Assembly: GCF_013277515.1 (NCBI RefSeq)
Contig: NZ_VMNB01000003.1
Location: 262,232-316,460 of the forward strand
Direction of reading: 5' to 3'
Length of the DNA stretch: 54,229 nucleotides
From: Streptococcus sp. k-402
Lineage (GTDB): Bacteria > Bacillota > Bacilli > Lactobacillales > Streptococcaceae
Position numbers and translations under genes: made by a program. Under the pieces are notes generated by a model. The model did no database searches. It saw nothing but the letters and a program-made list of their open reading frames with translations, and was not told the origin of the DNA. Shown one piece after another: positions 17,659-26,546 of the stretch; the first letter of the stretch is position 1, and each line of letters begins with the position of its first letter.

Positions 17659-17695
17659 ACATTTGTGTATTATCATTAAACACACACATTTGTGC
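17659..17695. promoter_or_regulatory. Two SorC-type operator-like repeats upstream of the glycyl radical gene
   Basis: ACATTTGTGT (17659-17668) and ACACATTTGTGC (17684-17695) share the CACA-TT-TGTG pattern of the site at 15529. They lie about 40-75 nt upstream of the -35 box, an activator-like position. Confidence 0.62.
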
Positions 17696-17732
17696 TAAAA
17701 ATTAGAGAGTTAAAGTTTTTCTAGTTAAAAGC

Positions 17733-17796
17733 TTGAAATTTTCTAAAAAACCAGGTATTATATTTTCGAAAGAAACAAAAATATTTTCGAAAGAAA
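17733..17796 (+). promoter_or_regulatory. Promoter and paired DeoR-like boxes of the glycyl radical operon
   Basis: TTGAAA (17733-17738), 17-nt spacer, TATTAT (17756-17761). Immediately downstream, the 15-mer TATTTTCGAAAGAAA occurs twice (17761-17775 and 17782-17796), 21 bp apart. The boxes cover the expected start of transcription, as a repressor operator would. Confidence 0.75.
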
Positions 17797-17806
17797 GGTG
17801 CTTACG

Positions 17807-20245
17807 ATGGTAAATACAGAAGTAGCAAGAACAACAATCAAGACAGAATATTTTGGCAGCCTTACTGAAAGGATGAACAAATATCGAGAAGATGTCTTAA
17901 ATAAAAAACCTTATATTGATGCTGAGAGAGCAGTTCTAGCAACACGCGCTTATGATAGATATAAGGAACAACCTAATGTCCTAAAACGCGCCTATATGCT
18001 CAAAGAAATTTTGGAAAATATGACTATCTATATCGAAGAAGAATCTATGATTGCGGGAAATCAAGCTTCTTCCAATAAAGATGCTCCTATTTTTCCAGAA
18101 TATACGCTAGAATTTGTTCTTAATGAGTTGGATCTTTTTGAAAAGCGTGATGGAGACGTTTTCTATATTACAGAAGAAACAAAAGAACAACTTAGAAGTA
18201 TCGCTCCATTCTGGGAAAATAATAATTTACGTGCGAGAGCTGGTGCCTTGTTACCTGAAGAAGTGTCTGTTTATATGGAAACAGGATTCTTCGGTATGGA
18301 AGGTAAGATGAACTCTGGAGATGCTCACTTAGCAGTTAACTATCAGAAACTGTTGCAATTTGGTTTAAGAGGTTTTGAAGAGCGGGCTCGTAAAGCGAAA
18401 GCAGCACTAGATTTAACAGATCCAGCAAGTATTGATAAATATCATTTTTACGACTCTATATTTATCGTAATAGATGCTATTAAAGTATATGCAAATCGCT
18501 TTGTTGATCTTGCTAAAAGTTTAGCCGAAAATGCAAATCCTAAACGTAAGAAAGAATTACTTGAGATTGCAGATATTTGTTCTCGAGTCCCATATGAACC
18601 GGCAACTACTTTTGCAGAAGCTATTCAATCAGTTTGGTTTATTCAATGTATTTTACAAATTGAATCTAATGGCCACTCTCTTTCATATGGCCGTTTTGAT
18701 CAATATATGTATCCATATATGAAGGCTGATTTAGAAAGTGGTAAAGAAACAGAAGATAGCATTGTTGAACGTCTGACAAATCTTTGGATTAAAACCATTA
18801 CAATTAATAAGGTCCGCAGTCAAGCACATACATTTTCTTCAGCAGGAAGTCCTTTATATCAAAATGTTACAATTGGTGGACAGACTCGAGATAAGAAGGA
18901 TGCTGTTAACCCATTATCTTATTTGGTATTAAAATCAGTTGCACAAACCCATCTACCGCAACCTAATCTAACTGTACGTTACCATGCAGGTTTAGATGCT
19001 CGTTTCATGAATGAGTGTATTGAAGTGATGAAACTTGGTTTTGGTATGCCTGCATTTAATAATGATGAGATTATCATTCCTTCTTTTATTGCAAAAGGAG
19101 TATTGGAAGATGATGCTTATGATTACAGTGCCATTGGATGTGTTGAAACGGCAGTTCCAGGGAAATGGGGCTATCGTTGCACAGGTATGAGTTATATGAA
19201 CTTCCCTAAGGTTCTACTTATCACGATGAATGATGGAATTGATCCGGCTTCGGGTAAACGGTTTGCACCAAGCTTTGGTCATTTTAAGGATATGAAGAAC
19301 TTTTCTGAATTAGAAAATGCTTGGGATAAAACACTAAGATATTTGACACGAATGAGTGTTATTGTTGAAAATTCTATTGATTTATCATTGGAACGAGAAG
19401 TTCCTGATATTCTATGTTCAGCATTGACTGATGATTGTATTGGTCGTGGAAAACACCTTAAAGAAGGTGGAGCAGTATATGATTATATATCAGGTTTGCA
19501 AGTTGGAATTGCAAATTTGTCGGATTCATTAGCTGCAATTAAAAAATTGGTATTTGAGGAAGAACGTATAAGCCCAAGTCAGCTTTGGTATGCACTGGAA
19601 ACAGATTATGCCGGAGAAGAAGGTAAGGTCATTCAAGAAATGTTGATTCATGATGCACCTAAGTACGGTAATGATGATGATTATGCTGACAAATTGGTTA
19701 CTGCTGCTTATGACATTTATGTTGATGAAATTGCTAAATATCCTAATACACGTTATGGAAGAGGTCCTATTGGAGGAATTCGTTATTCAGGAACATCTTC
19801 TATCTCAGCCAACGTAGGGCAGGGACGTGGAACATTAGCAACTCCAGATGGACGCAACGCGGGTACACCGTTAGCAGAGGGTTGTTCACCATCACATAAT
19901 ATGGATCAACACGGCCCTACATCTGTTTTAAAATCTGTTTCAAAATTACCAACAGATGAAATCGTAGGTGGGGTTCTCTTAAATCAGAAAGTAAATCCTC
20001 AAACCTTAGCCAAAGAAGAAGATAAATTAAAACTAATTGCTTTGTTACGAACATTCTTTAATCGTTTACATGGGTACCATATTCAATACAATGTTGTTTC
20101 CAGAGAGACGTTGATTGACGCTCAGAAACATCCTGAAAAACACAGAGACTTAATTGTTCGTGTTGCAGGATACTCTGCATTCTTCAATGTTCTTTCTAAG
20201 GCAACCCAAGATGATATTATAGGACGTACTGAGCATACTTTGTAA
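17807..20245 (+). CDS. pflF: Glycyl radical enzyme (annotated formate acetyltransferase PflF; probably a dehydratase)
   Basis: 812 aa. The C-terminal glycyl radical motif RVAGYSAFF places the radical at G788. The active-site cysteine is C445 in IGCVETAVPG. True pyruvate formate-lyases have two adjacent cysteines; here a single Cys followed by Val-Glu (GCVE, E447) is the pattern of glycyl radical dehydratases such as glycerol dehydratase. I infer a C-O-cleaving dehydratase, not a PFL. Context (PTS, aldolase, dehydrogenase) resembles the E. coli ybiW/fsa and pflD/fsaB/gldA neighbourhoods and the proposed 1,5-anhydroglucitol-6-phosphate radical route. ATG 17807 has AAAGG upstream; an in-frame GTG at 17798 overlaps that site. 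Confidence 0.93.
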   Translation: MVNTEVARTTIKTEYFGSLTERMNKYREDVLNKKPYIDAERAVLATRAYDRYKEQPNVLKRAYMLKEILENMTIYIEEESMIAGNQASSNKDAPIFPEYTLEFVLNELDLFEKRDGDVFYITEETKEQLRSIAPFWENNNLRARAGALLPEEVSVYMETGFFGMEGKMNSGDAHLAVNYQKLLQFGLRGFEERARKAKAALDLTDPASIDKYHFYDSIFIVIDAIKVYANRFVDLAKSLAENANPKRKKELLEIADICSRVPYEPATTFAEAIQSVWFIQCILQIESNGHSLSYGRFDQYMYPYMKADLESGKETEDSIVERLTNLWIKTITINKVRSQAHTFSSAGSPLYQNVTIGGQTRDKKDAVNPLSYLVLKSVAQTHLPQPNLTVRYHAGLDARFMNECIEVMKLGFGMPAFNNDEIIIPSFIAKGVLEDDAYDYSAIGCVETAVPGKWGYRCTGMSYMNFPKVLLITMNDGIDPASGKRFAPSFGHFKDMKNFSELENAWDKTLRYLTRMSVIVENSIDLSLEREVPDILCSALTDDCIGRGKHLKEGGAVYDYISGLQVGIANLSDSLAAIKKLVFEEERISPSQLWYALETDYAGEEGKVIQEMLIHDAPKYGNDDDYADKLVTAAYDIYVDEIAKYPNTRYGRGPIGGIRYSGTSSISANVGQGRGTLATPDGRNAGTPLAEGCSPSHNMDQHGPTSVLKSVSKLPTDEIVGGVLLNQKVNPQTLAKEEDKLKLIALLRTFFNRLHGYHIQYNVVSRETLIDAQKHPEKHRDLIVRVAGYSAFFNVLSKATQDDIIGRTEHTL

Positions 20246-20263
20246 AATAAAGAGGTTCTTTTT

Positions 20264-20932
20264 ATGGAATTTATGCTTGACACATTAAATTTAGATGAGA
20301 TTAAAAAGTGGTCTGAAATTTTACCGCTAGCTGGGGTAACTTCAAATCCCACTATTGCAAAAAGAGAGGGTTCTATTAATTTTTTTGAACGAATCAAAGA
20401 TGTAAGAGAATTGATTGGCTCTGCACCCTCTATTCATGTTCAGGTGATTTCTCAAGATTTTGAAGGCATCTTAAAGGATGCTCATGAAATTCGGAGACAA
20501 GCAGGAGATGATATATTTATCAAAGTACCTGTTACTCCAGCTGGATTACGTGCAATAAAGGTGCTAAAAAAAGAGGGCTACCATATCACTGCAACAGCTA
20601 TTTATACAGTTATTCAGGGATTATTAGCTATCGAAGCAGGAGCGGATTACCTAGCTCCATATTATAATAGAATGGAAAATCTGAACATTGATTCAAATTC
20701 TGTCATTCGTCAATTAGCTCTTGCTATTGATAGACAGAACTCTCCTAGTAAGATTTTAGCTGCATCCTTTAAAAATGTAGCACAAGTAAATAATGCTTTA
20801 GCTGCAGGTGCGCATGCTGTTACAGCAGGAGCAGATGTTTTTGAATCAGCTTTCGCCATGCCATCTATCCAAAAGGCGGTTGATGATTTTTCTGACGACT
20901 GGTTTGTTACTCAACATAGTCGTTCCATTTAG
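20264..20932 (+). CDS. Fructose-6-phosphate aldolase / transaldolase-like protein
   Basis: 222 aa, the short transaldolase form (FSA/TalC length). The Schiff-base lysine is K87 in [11 protein letters not shown] (FsaA Lys85), and Y133 in [10 protein letters not shown] corresponds to FsaA Tyr131, which marks fructose-6-phosphate aldolases rather than transaldolases. FSA enzymes use dihydroxyacetone or hydroxyacetone as donor with glyceraldehyde 3-phosphate. Here it probably splits a 6-carbon ketose phosphate made by the glycyl radical enzyme. It starts 18 nt after the glycyl radical gene, in the same operon. The annotation 'transaldolase' is less likely because of length and Tyr. Confidence 0.9.
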   Translation: MEFMLDTLNLDEIKKWSEILPLAGVTSNPTIAKREGSINFFERIKDVRELIGSAPSIHVQVISQDFEGILKDAHEIRRQAGDDIFIKVPVTPAGLRAIKVLKKEGYHITATAIYTVIQGLLAIEAGADYLAPYYNRMENLNIDSNSVIRQLALAIDRQNSPSKILAASFKNVAQVNNALAAGAHAVTAGADVFESAFAMPSIQKAVDDFSDDWFVTQHSRSI

Positions 20933-20949
20933 GTAGAAAGGAAACAAAC

Positions 20950-22038
20950 ATGAGAATTTTTGCTAGTCCTTCGAGATATATTCAAGGGGAAAATGCCTTG
21001 TTCGAAAATGCCAAATCAATATTGGATTTGGGGAATCGTCCTATTCTATTATGCGATCAGTTGGTTTATGATATTGTTGGAAAACGATTTGAAGATTACC
21101 TACATAGGTATGGTTTCCATATTGTTCTAGCCAAGTTTAATGGTGAAGCTTCTGACAATGAAATCAATCGAGTTGTTGCCTTGGCTGAGAAAGAAAATTG
21201 TGATAGTATTATCGGTCTTGGTGGAGGAAAGACGATTGATAGCGCAAAAGCTATTGCAGATTTGATTGAAAAGCCTGTTATTATTGCTCCAACAATTGCA
21301 TCGACCGACGCACCTGTATCTGCTTTATCTGTTATTTATACAGATGAAGGTGCATTTGATCATTATCTATTTTATTCTAAAAATCCAGATTTAGTTTTGG
21401 TTGATACAAAAGTTATTTCACAAGCCCCTAAGCGTTTATTAGCGTCTGGTATTGCAGATGGTTTAGCAACTTGGGTTGAGGCGCGTGCGGTTATGCAGGC
21501 AAATGGAAAAACTATGTTGGGACAACAGCAAACGTTGGCTGGAGTTGCAATTGCGAAGAAATGTGAAGAAACGCTGTTTGCAGATGGTTTACAGGCTATG
21601 GCAGCTTGTGAAGCTAAAGTGGTGACACCAGCATTAGAAAATATTGTTGAAGCTAATACTCTATTGAGTGGTCTAGGTTTTGAAAGTGGAGGATTAGCTG
21701 CGGCGCATGCAATTCATAATGGTTTTACTGCATTAACAGGTGACATTCATCATTTAACACATGGTGAAAAAGTAGCTTATGGAACTTTGGTACAACTTTT
21801 ATTGGAAAATAGACCTAAAGAAGAACTTGATAAGTATATTGAGTTTTACAAAAAAATTGGCATGCCAACAACTCTAAAAGAAATGCATTTAGATCAAGTT
21901 GGATATGATGATTTAATAAAAGTTGGTAAACAAGCAACTATGGAGGGTGAGACAATCCATCAGATGCCGTTTAAGATTTCGCCTTCAGATGTTGCTCAAG
22001 CTATCATCGCTGTAGACGCCTATGTAAATTCAAAATAA
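20950..22038 (+). CDS. gldA: Glycerol dehydrogenase (GldA family)
   Basis: 362 aa, family III metal-dependent alcohol dehydrogenase. The NAD-binding GLGGGKTIDSAKAIAD (about 90-105) and the Zn ligands are visible: Asp in ASGIADGLATW and His in AAHAIHNGF and LTHGEKVAYG. Reduces or oxidises glycerol/dihydroxyacetone and also hydroxyacetone/1,2-propanediol. It ends the glycyl radical operon, so it probably reduces the three-carbon ketone released by the aldolase and regenerates NAD+. RBS is AGAAAGGAAAC. Confidence 0.93.
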   Translation: MRIFASPSRYIQGENALFENAKSILDLGNRPILLCDQLVYDIVGKRFEDYLHRYGFHIVLAKFNGEASDNEINRVVALAEKENCDSIIGLGGGKTIDSAKAIADLIEKPVIIAPTIASTDAPVSALSVIYTDEGAFDHYLFYSKNPDLVLVDTKVISQAPKRLLASGIADGLATWVEARAVMQANGKTMLGQQQTLAGVAIAKKCEETLFADGLQAMAACEAKVVTPALENIVEANTLLSGLGFESGGLAAAHAIHNGFTALTGDIHHLTHGEKVAYGTLVQLLLENRPKEELDKYIEFYKKIGMPTTLKEMHLDQVGYDDLIKVGKQATMEGETIHQMPFKISPSDVAQAIIAVDAYVNSK

Positions 22039-22043
22039 ACAAT

Positions 22044-22078
22044 AAGGACTACTGTTTTCCAAATGGTAGTCTTTTATT
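22044..22078 (+). terminator. Terminator of the glycyl radical operon
   Basis: GGACTAC and GGTAGTC arms around a TGTTTTCCAAAT loop, followed by CTTTTATT, just after the gldA stop. Confidence 0.75.
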
Positions 22079-22350
22079 GATCCTCGTATTGAATCCGACG
22101 TTCTTCATAAATCAAAAAGCGACATAGGTTGTCGGCTATTTATTATAAATACATTAATTAGCATTCCAGTCGTATCTTCGGTCTAAAGTTAGTATTTTGT
22201 GTTATAAGAGATAAGCTTCTTATTTTGCTCTTTGATTTCCCGCATAACAATAAGATAAAAAAGTGGGTGACAGAGCAATTCAGAGCCATCAAAATTAATG
22301 AAATACAGTATACAGTTTTTTCTTTTAACACATTTCAAATTCCCTCAAAA
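22079..22350. other. Intergenic region without recognisable gene
   Basis: About 270 nt between the gldA terminator and the leuS promoter. No open frame, tRNA or T-box leader (no specifier/anti-terminator layout) is recognisable. Some stretches look like decayed coding or repeat DNA, but I could not identify the source. Confidence 0.5.
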
Positions 22351-22351
22351 A

Positions 22352-22360
22352 TGGTATAAT
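22352..22360 (+). promoter_or_regulatory. Extended -10 promoter of leuS
   Basis: TGGTATAAT, an extended -10, lies 28 nt before the leuS ATG. No convincing -35 is seen. Confidence 0.65.
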
Positions 22361-22388
22361 AGTAACATCACAAAATTGGAGAGAGACC

Positions 22389-24890
22389 ATGAGTTTTTAT
22401 AATCATAAAGAAATTGAGCCTAAGTGGCAGGGCTACTGGGCAGAACATCATACATTTGAGACAGGTACAGATGCATCAAAACCGAAGTTTTATGCTCTTG
22501 ATATGTTCCCTTATCCGTCTGGAGCTGGTCTGCACGTAGGACACCCAGAAGGTTATACTGCAACCGATATCCTCAGTCGTTACAAACGTGCGCAAGGCTA
22601 TAATGTCCTTCACCCAATGGGTTGGGATGCTTTTGGTTTGCCTGCAGAGCAATACGCTATGGATACAGGTAATGACCCAGCAGAATTTACGGCGGAGAAC
22701 ATTGCCAACTTCAAACGCCAAATCAATGCGCTTGGATTTTCTTATGACTGGGATCGTGAAGTCAACACAACAGATCCAAACTACTACAAGTGGACGCAAT
22801 GGATTTTCACCAAGCTTTACGAAAAAGGCTTGGCCTATGAAGCGGAAGTGCCAGTAAACTGGGTTGAGGAATTGGGAACAGCCATTGCCAACGAAGAGGT
22901 CCTTCCTGATGGAACTTCTGAGCGTGGAGGCTATCCAGTTGTCCGCAAACCAATGCGTCAATGGATGCTCAAAATCACGGCTTACGCAGAGCGCTTGCTC
23001 AGTGACTTGGATGACCTGGACTGGCCAGAGTCTATCAAAGACATGCAACGCAACTGGATTGGTAAATCAACTGGTGCTAATGTAACTTTTAAAGTTAAGG
23101 GGACAGACAAGGAATTCACAGTCTTTACCACTCGTCCTGATACCCTTTTCGGTGCGACTTTCACTGTTTTGGCTCCTGAACATGAATTAGTAGACGCTAT
23201 CACAAGTTCAGAGCAAGCAGAGGCAGTAGCAGACTACAAACACCAAGCTAGCCTCAAGTCTGACTTGGCTCGTACAGACCTTGCTAAAGAAAAAACAGGG
23301 GTTTGGACTGGTGCTTATGCCGTCAACCCTGTCAATGGTAAGGAAATCCCAATCTGGATTGCGGATTACGTTCTTGCTAGTTATGGAACAGGTGCTGTCA
23401 TGGCTGTGCCTGCCCACGACCAACGTGACTGGGAATTTGCCAAACAATTTGACCTTCCAATCGTCGAAGTACTTGAAGGTGGAAACGTTGAAGAAGCTGC
23501 CTACACAGAAGATGGCCTTCACGTTAATTCAGACTTCCTAGATGGACTCAACAAAGAAGACGCTATTGCCAAGATTGTGGCTTGGTTGGAAGAAAAAGGC
23601 TGTGGACAAGAGAAGGTTACCTACCGTCTCCGCGACTGGCTCTTTAGCCGTCAACGTTACTGGGGTGAGCCAATTCCTATTATTCATTGGGAAGATGGGA
23701 CGTCAACAGCTGTTCCTGAAAGTGAATTGCCACTTGTCTTGCCAGTAACCAAGGATATCCGTCCTTCAGGTACTGGTGAAAGTCCACTAGCTAACTTGAC
23801 AGATTGGCTTGAAGTGACTCGTGAAGATGGTGTCAAAGGTCGTCGTGAAACTAACACCATGCCACAATGGGCAGGTTCAAGCTGGTACTACCTCCGCTAT
23901 ATTGACCCACACAATACTGAGAAATTGGCCGATGAGGATCTTCTTAAACAATGGTTGCCAGTAGATATCTACGTTGGTGGTGCAGAGCATGCCGTTCTTC
24001 ACTTGCTCTACGCTCGTTTCTGGCACAAATTCCTCTATGACCTCGGTGTTGTTCCGACGAAAGAACCATTCCAAAAACTCTTTAATCAAGGAATGATTTT
24101 GGGAACAAGCTACCGTGACCACCGTGGAGCTCTTGTAGCGACTGACAAGGTTGAAAAACGTGACGGTTCTTTCTTCCATGTGGAAACAGGAGAAGAGTTG
24201 GAGCAAGCACCAGCTAAGATGTCTAAATCGCTTAAGAACGTTGTTAACCCAGACGATGTGGTGGAACAATACGGTGCCGACACCCTTCGTGTCTATGAAA
24301 TGTTCATGGGGCCACTTGATGCTTCAATCGCTTGGTCAGAAGAAGGTCTGGAAGGAAGCCGTAAATTCTTGGATCGTGTTTACCGTTTGATGACAAGTAA
24401 AGAAATCGCTGCGGAAAACAATGGTGCTCTTGACAAGGTCTACAATGAAACAGTCAAAGCTGTTACTGAGCAAATCGAGTCTATGAAATTCAACACAGCT
24501 ATTGCCCAACTTATGGTCTTTGTCAACGCAGCTAACAAGGAAGATAAGCTTTATGTAGACTATGCCAAAGGATTTATCCAATTGATTGCCCCATTTGCAC
24601 CTCACTTGGCAGAAGAACTTTGGCAAACTGTTGCAGCAACAGGTGAGTCAATCTCTTACGTAGCTTGGCCAACATGGGATGAAAGCAAATTAGTTGAAGA
24701 CGAAATCGAAATCGTTGTCCAAATCAAAGGAAAAGTTCGCGCTAAACTCATGGTCGCTAAAGACTTGTCACGCGAAGAATTGCAAGAAATTGCTCTAGCG
24801 GATGAAAAAGTCAAAGCAGAAATTGACGGTAAGGACATCATGAAAGTGATTAGTGTACCAAATAAATTGGTTAATATTGTTGTAAAATAA
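22389..24890 (+). CDS. leuS: Leucyl-tRNA synthetase
   Basis: 833 aa class I synthetase charging tRNA-Leu in the cytosol. The HIGH-type motif appears as [20 protein letters not shown] (about 41-60) and KMSKS as [12 protein letters not shown] (about 610). The editing (CP1) domain lies between, with [12 protein letters not shown] and [15 protein letters not shown]. The C-terminal tRNA-binding domain ends [10 protein letters not shown]. Length is normal. The last ten codons occur a second time after the stop (see the tail repeat). Confidence 0.98.
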   Translation: MSFYNHKEIEPKWQGYWAEHHTFETGTDASKPKFYALDMFPYPSGAGLHVGHPEGYTATDILSRYKRAQGYNVLHPMGWDAFGLPAEQYAMDTGNDPAEFTAENIANFKRQINALGFSYDWDREVNTTDPNYYKWTQWIFTKLYEKGLAYEAEVPVNWVEELGTAIANEEVLPDGTSERGGYPVVRKPMRQWMLKITAYAERLLSDLDDLDWPESIKDMQRNWIGKSTGANVTFKVKGTDKEFTVFTTRPDTLFGATFTVLAPEHELVDAITSSEQAEAVADYKHQASLKSDLARTDLAKEKTGVWTGAYAVNPVNGKEIPIWIADYVLASYGTGAVMAVPAHDQRDWEFAKQFDLPIVEVLEGGNVEEAAYTEDGLHVNSDFLDGLNKEDAIAKIVAWLEEKGCGQEKVTYRLRDWLFSRQRYWGEPIPIIHWEDGTSTAVPESELPLVLPVTKDIRPSGTGESPLANLTDWLEVTREDGVKGRRETNTMPQWAGSSWYYLRYIDPHNTEKLADEDLLKQWLPVDIYVGGAEHAVLHLLYARFWHKFLYDLGVVPTKEPFQKLFNQGMILGTSYRDHRGALVATDKVEKRDGSFFHVETGEELEQAPAKMSKSLKNVVNPDDVVEQYGADTLRVYEMFMGPLDASIAWSEEGLEGSRKFLDRVYRLMTSKEIAAENNGALDKVYNETVKAVTEQIESMKFNTAIAQLMVFVNAANKEDKLYVDYAKGFIQLIAPFAPHLAEELWQTVAATGESISYVAWPTWDESKLVEDEIEIVVQIKGKVRAKLMVAKDLSREELQEIALADEKVKAEIDGKDIMKVISVPNKLVNIVVK

Positions 24891-24914
24891 CCAATTTATT
24901 TGCTGATTTCCAAC

Positions 24915-24941
24915 CTCAAACAGTTTCCCAAACTGTTTGAG
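24915..24941. repeat. Perfect palindrome downstream of leuS
   Basis: Twelve-base arms CTCAAACAGTTT and AAACTGTTTGAG surround a CCC loop. It is not followed by a T run, so it is not a standard terminator. It separates the leuS stop from the duplicated leuS tail. Confidence 0.8.
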
Positions 24942-24974
24942 CCAACTAAACTCGTTAATATCGTTGTGAAATAA
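24942..24974 (+). pseudogene. Duplicated 3' tail of leuS (divergent remnant)
   Basis: 33 nt read in frame as [14 protein letters not shown]. The real leuS ends [14 protein letters not shown], with several synonymous differences. This is the 3' end of a second, divergent leuS allele left behind the intact gene, consistent with allele replacement by recombination. Confidence 0.75.
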
Positions 24975-24980
24975 GATAGG

Positions 24981-25012
24981 AATCCTTCAGAGTAGAATCT
25001 GGAGGATTTTTT
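24981..25012 (+). terminator. leuS terminator
   Basis: AATCCTTCAGA and TCTGGAGGATT arms followed by TTTT, just after the duplicated tail. Confidence 0.8.
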
Positions 25013-25083
25013 GAATCTTCTTATGAAAGTATGATATACTATGTGCAACTATAAAGTTTGAAAAGTAAAACAAGGAGAAAAAA

Positions 25084-25779
25084 ATGCCAGTAAACGAATA
25101 TGGTCAGATGATTGGGGAGTCAATGGCAGGTTATACACCAGGTGAATTGCCTGCTATTGATTTCTTAGAAGGGCGTTATGCTCGAATAGAGGCTCTCTCG
25201 GTAGAAAAGCATGCGGAGGATTTATTAGCTGTTTATGGCCCTGATACGCCTCGGGAAATGTGGACCTACCTCTTTCAGGAATCAGTGGCAGACAGAGAGG
25301 AACTGGTTACTCTTTTAAATCAGATGTTGGCTCGTAAGGACCGTTTTTACTATGCAATCATAGACAAGGCAACTGGTAAGGCTTTGGGAAGTTTTTCTCT
25401 TATGCGCATTGACCAGAATAACCGAGTAATAGAAGTGGGAGCTGTCACTTTTTCTCCAGAGCTCAGGGGGACACGGATAGGAACAGAAGCCCAGTATCTC
25501 TTGGCTTGCTATGTCTTTGAGGAGCTTAACTATCGTCGCTATGAGTGGAAATGCGATGCTCTTAACCTGCCATCAAGACGAGCTGCGGAACGTTTGGGCT
25601 TTGTCTATGAAGGAACCTTCCGTCAGGCAGTCATTTATAAGGGGCGTACGAGAGATACGAATTGGTTGTCTATGATTGATAAGGACTGGCCTAAAGTCAA
25701 ATCTCGTTTGGAAACATGGTTGGCGCCTGAAAATTTTGATAAAAATGGACGGCAGTACAAGAGCTTGAGAGAATTCTAA
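25084..25779 (+). CDS. GNAT family acetyltransferase (RimJ/RimL-like)
   Basis: 231 aa, cytosolic. The RimJ/RimL-type acetyl-CoA domain occupies about 60-200. VGAVTFSPELRGTRIGTEAQYLL is the beta4-alpha3 pyrophosphate-binding region, and LNLPSRRAAERLGFVYEGTFR is the C-terminal RimJ/RimL signature. Substrate unknown; related proteins acetylate peptide N-termini or small molecules. It starts after AAGGAGAAAAAA and is followed by another GNAT gene after 11 nt, so the two form an operon. Confidence 0.88.
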   Translation: MPVNEYGQMIGESMAGYTPGELPAIDFLEGRYARIEALSVEKHAEDLLAVYGPDTPREMWTYLFQESVADREELVTLLNQMLARKDRFYYAIIDKATGKALGSFSLMRIDQNNRVIEVGAVTFSPELRGTRIGTEAQYLLACYVFEELNYRRYEWKCDALNLPSRRAAERLGFVYEGTFRQAVIYKGRTRDTNWLSMIDKDWPKVKSRLETWLAPENFDKNGRQYKSLREF

Positions 25780-25790
25780 GAGGTGATGAC

Positions 25791-26207
25791 ATGATAACTA
25801 TTAGAAAGCAAGAAATTATCAAGCTAGAGGATATTTTGCATCTCTATCAGGCAGTAGGTTGGACAAATTATACCCATCAACCTCAGATGCTGGAGAAGGC
25901 CTTGTCTCATTCATTAGTAATTTATCTGGCACTTGATGGTGATGCTGTGGTGGGATTGATTCGTTTGGTTGGAGATGGTTTTTCATCAGTTTTTGTACAG
26001 GATTTGATTGTTTTGCCTAGCTATCAGCGCCAAGGGATTGGTAGCTCCTTGATGAAAGAGGCTTTAGAGGATTACAAAGATGCTTATCAAGTCCAGCTGG
26101 TGACAGAACAGACAGAAAAAAACGTGGGATTTTATCGTTCTTTGGGTTTTGAAGACTTATCTACCTATGATTGTATAGGAATGACTTGGATAAACAGAGA
26201 AAAATAA
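25791..26207 (+). CDS. GNAT family acetyltransferase
   Basis: 138 aa single-domain N-acetyltransferase. LIVLPSYQRQGIGSSLMKEAL (about 69-89) carries the Q/RxxGxG acetyl-CoA loop, and NVGFYRSLGF the C-terminal motif. Substrate unknown. It is translated from AGGTGATGAC-ATG right after the first GNAT gene. A CiaR-driven csRNA follows immediately. Confidence 0.88.
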   Translation: MITIRKQEIIKLEDILHLYQAVGWTNYTHQPQMLEKALSHSLVIYLALDGDAVVGLIRLVGDGFSSVFVQDLIVLPSYQRQGIGSSLMKEALEDYKDAYQVQLVTEQTEKNVGFYRSLGFEDLSTYDCIGMTWINREK

Positions 26208-26222
26208 TAAAACTTGTTTGTT

Positions 26223-26355
26223 CTTAAGTAAAGTTTAAGGATGGTCTAGTATTATATAGTTATTAAATAAAGACCTCCTAACTTTATTTAATGAAATTCT
26301 AAAACTTTTTTCATCATAATCTCCTAATGAAGCCACCTAATCAGGTGGCTTTTTT
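26223..26355 (+). ncRNA. Cia-dependent small RNA (csRNA b) with its CiaR promoter
   Basis: The CiaR repeat CTTAAG-TAAAG-TTTAAG (26223-26239) is followed after 10 nt by the -10 TATTAT (26250-26255). The RNA runs from about 26262 to the terminator AGCCACC-TAATCA-GGTGGCT plus T run (26330-26355), about 94 nt. It begins TTATTAAATAAAG, then ACCTCCTAAC. That 5' hairpin and the anti-Shine-Dalgarno ACCTCCT are shared with csRNA c. Confidence 0.9.
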
Positions 26356-26410
26356 CGTGGGTAGGTGATGGTGATAGAATTTTTTTGCAGAATAGTAAAA
26401 TTTGAGAAAA

Positions 26411-26546
26411 GTTAAGCTAGTTTTAAGCTTCGTCTTGTATCATATAGTTATTAAATAAAGACCTCCTAACTTTATTTAATAAAATCCTAAACTTTTCTTT
26501 TTCATAATAATCTCCCTTAACTCCACCCAATCAGGTGGAGTTTTTT
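26411..26546 (+). ncRNA. Cia-dependent small RNA (csRNA c) with its CiaR promoter
   Basis: GTTAAG-CTAGT-TTTAAG (26411-26427), 10 nt, then TATCAT (26438-26443). The RNA is about 26450-26546, with the same 5' hairpin, ACCTCCT, TAATCTCC and a terminator CTCCACC-CAATCA-GGTGGAG plus Ts. It lies in tandem with csRNA b and is very similar to it, as for the tandem csRNA genes of pneumococcus. Confidence 0.9.

Noticed and set aside
22079..22388. T-box riboswitch upstream of leuS (and similarly proS)
   Set aside because: No T-box sequence, specifier stem or antiterminator could be recognised.
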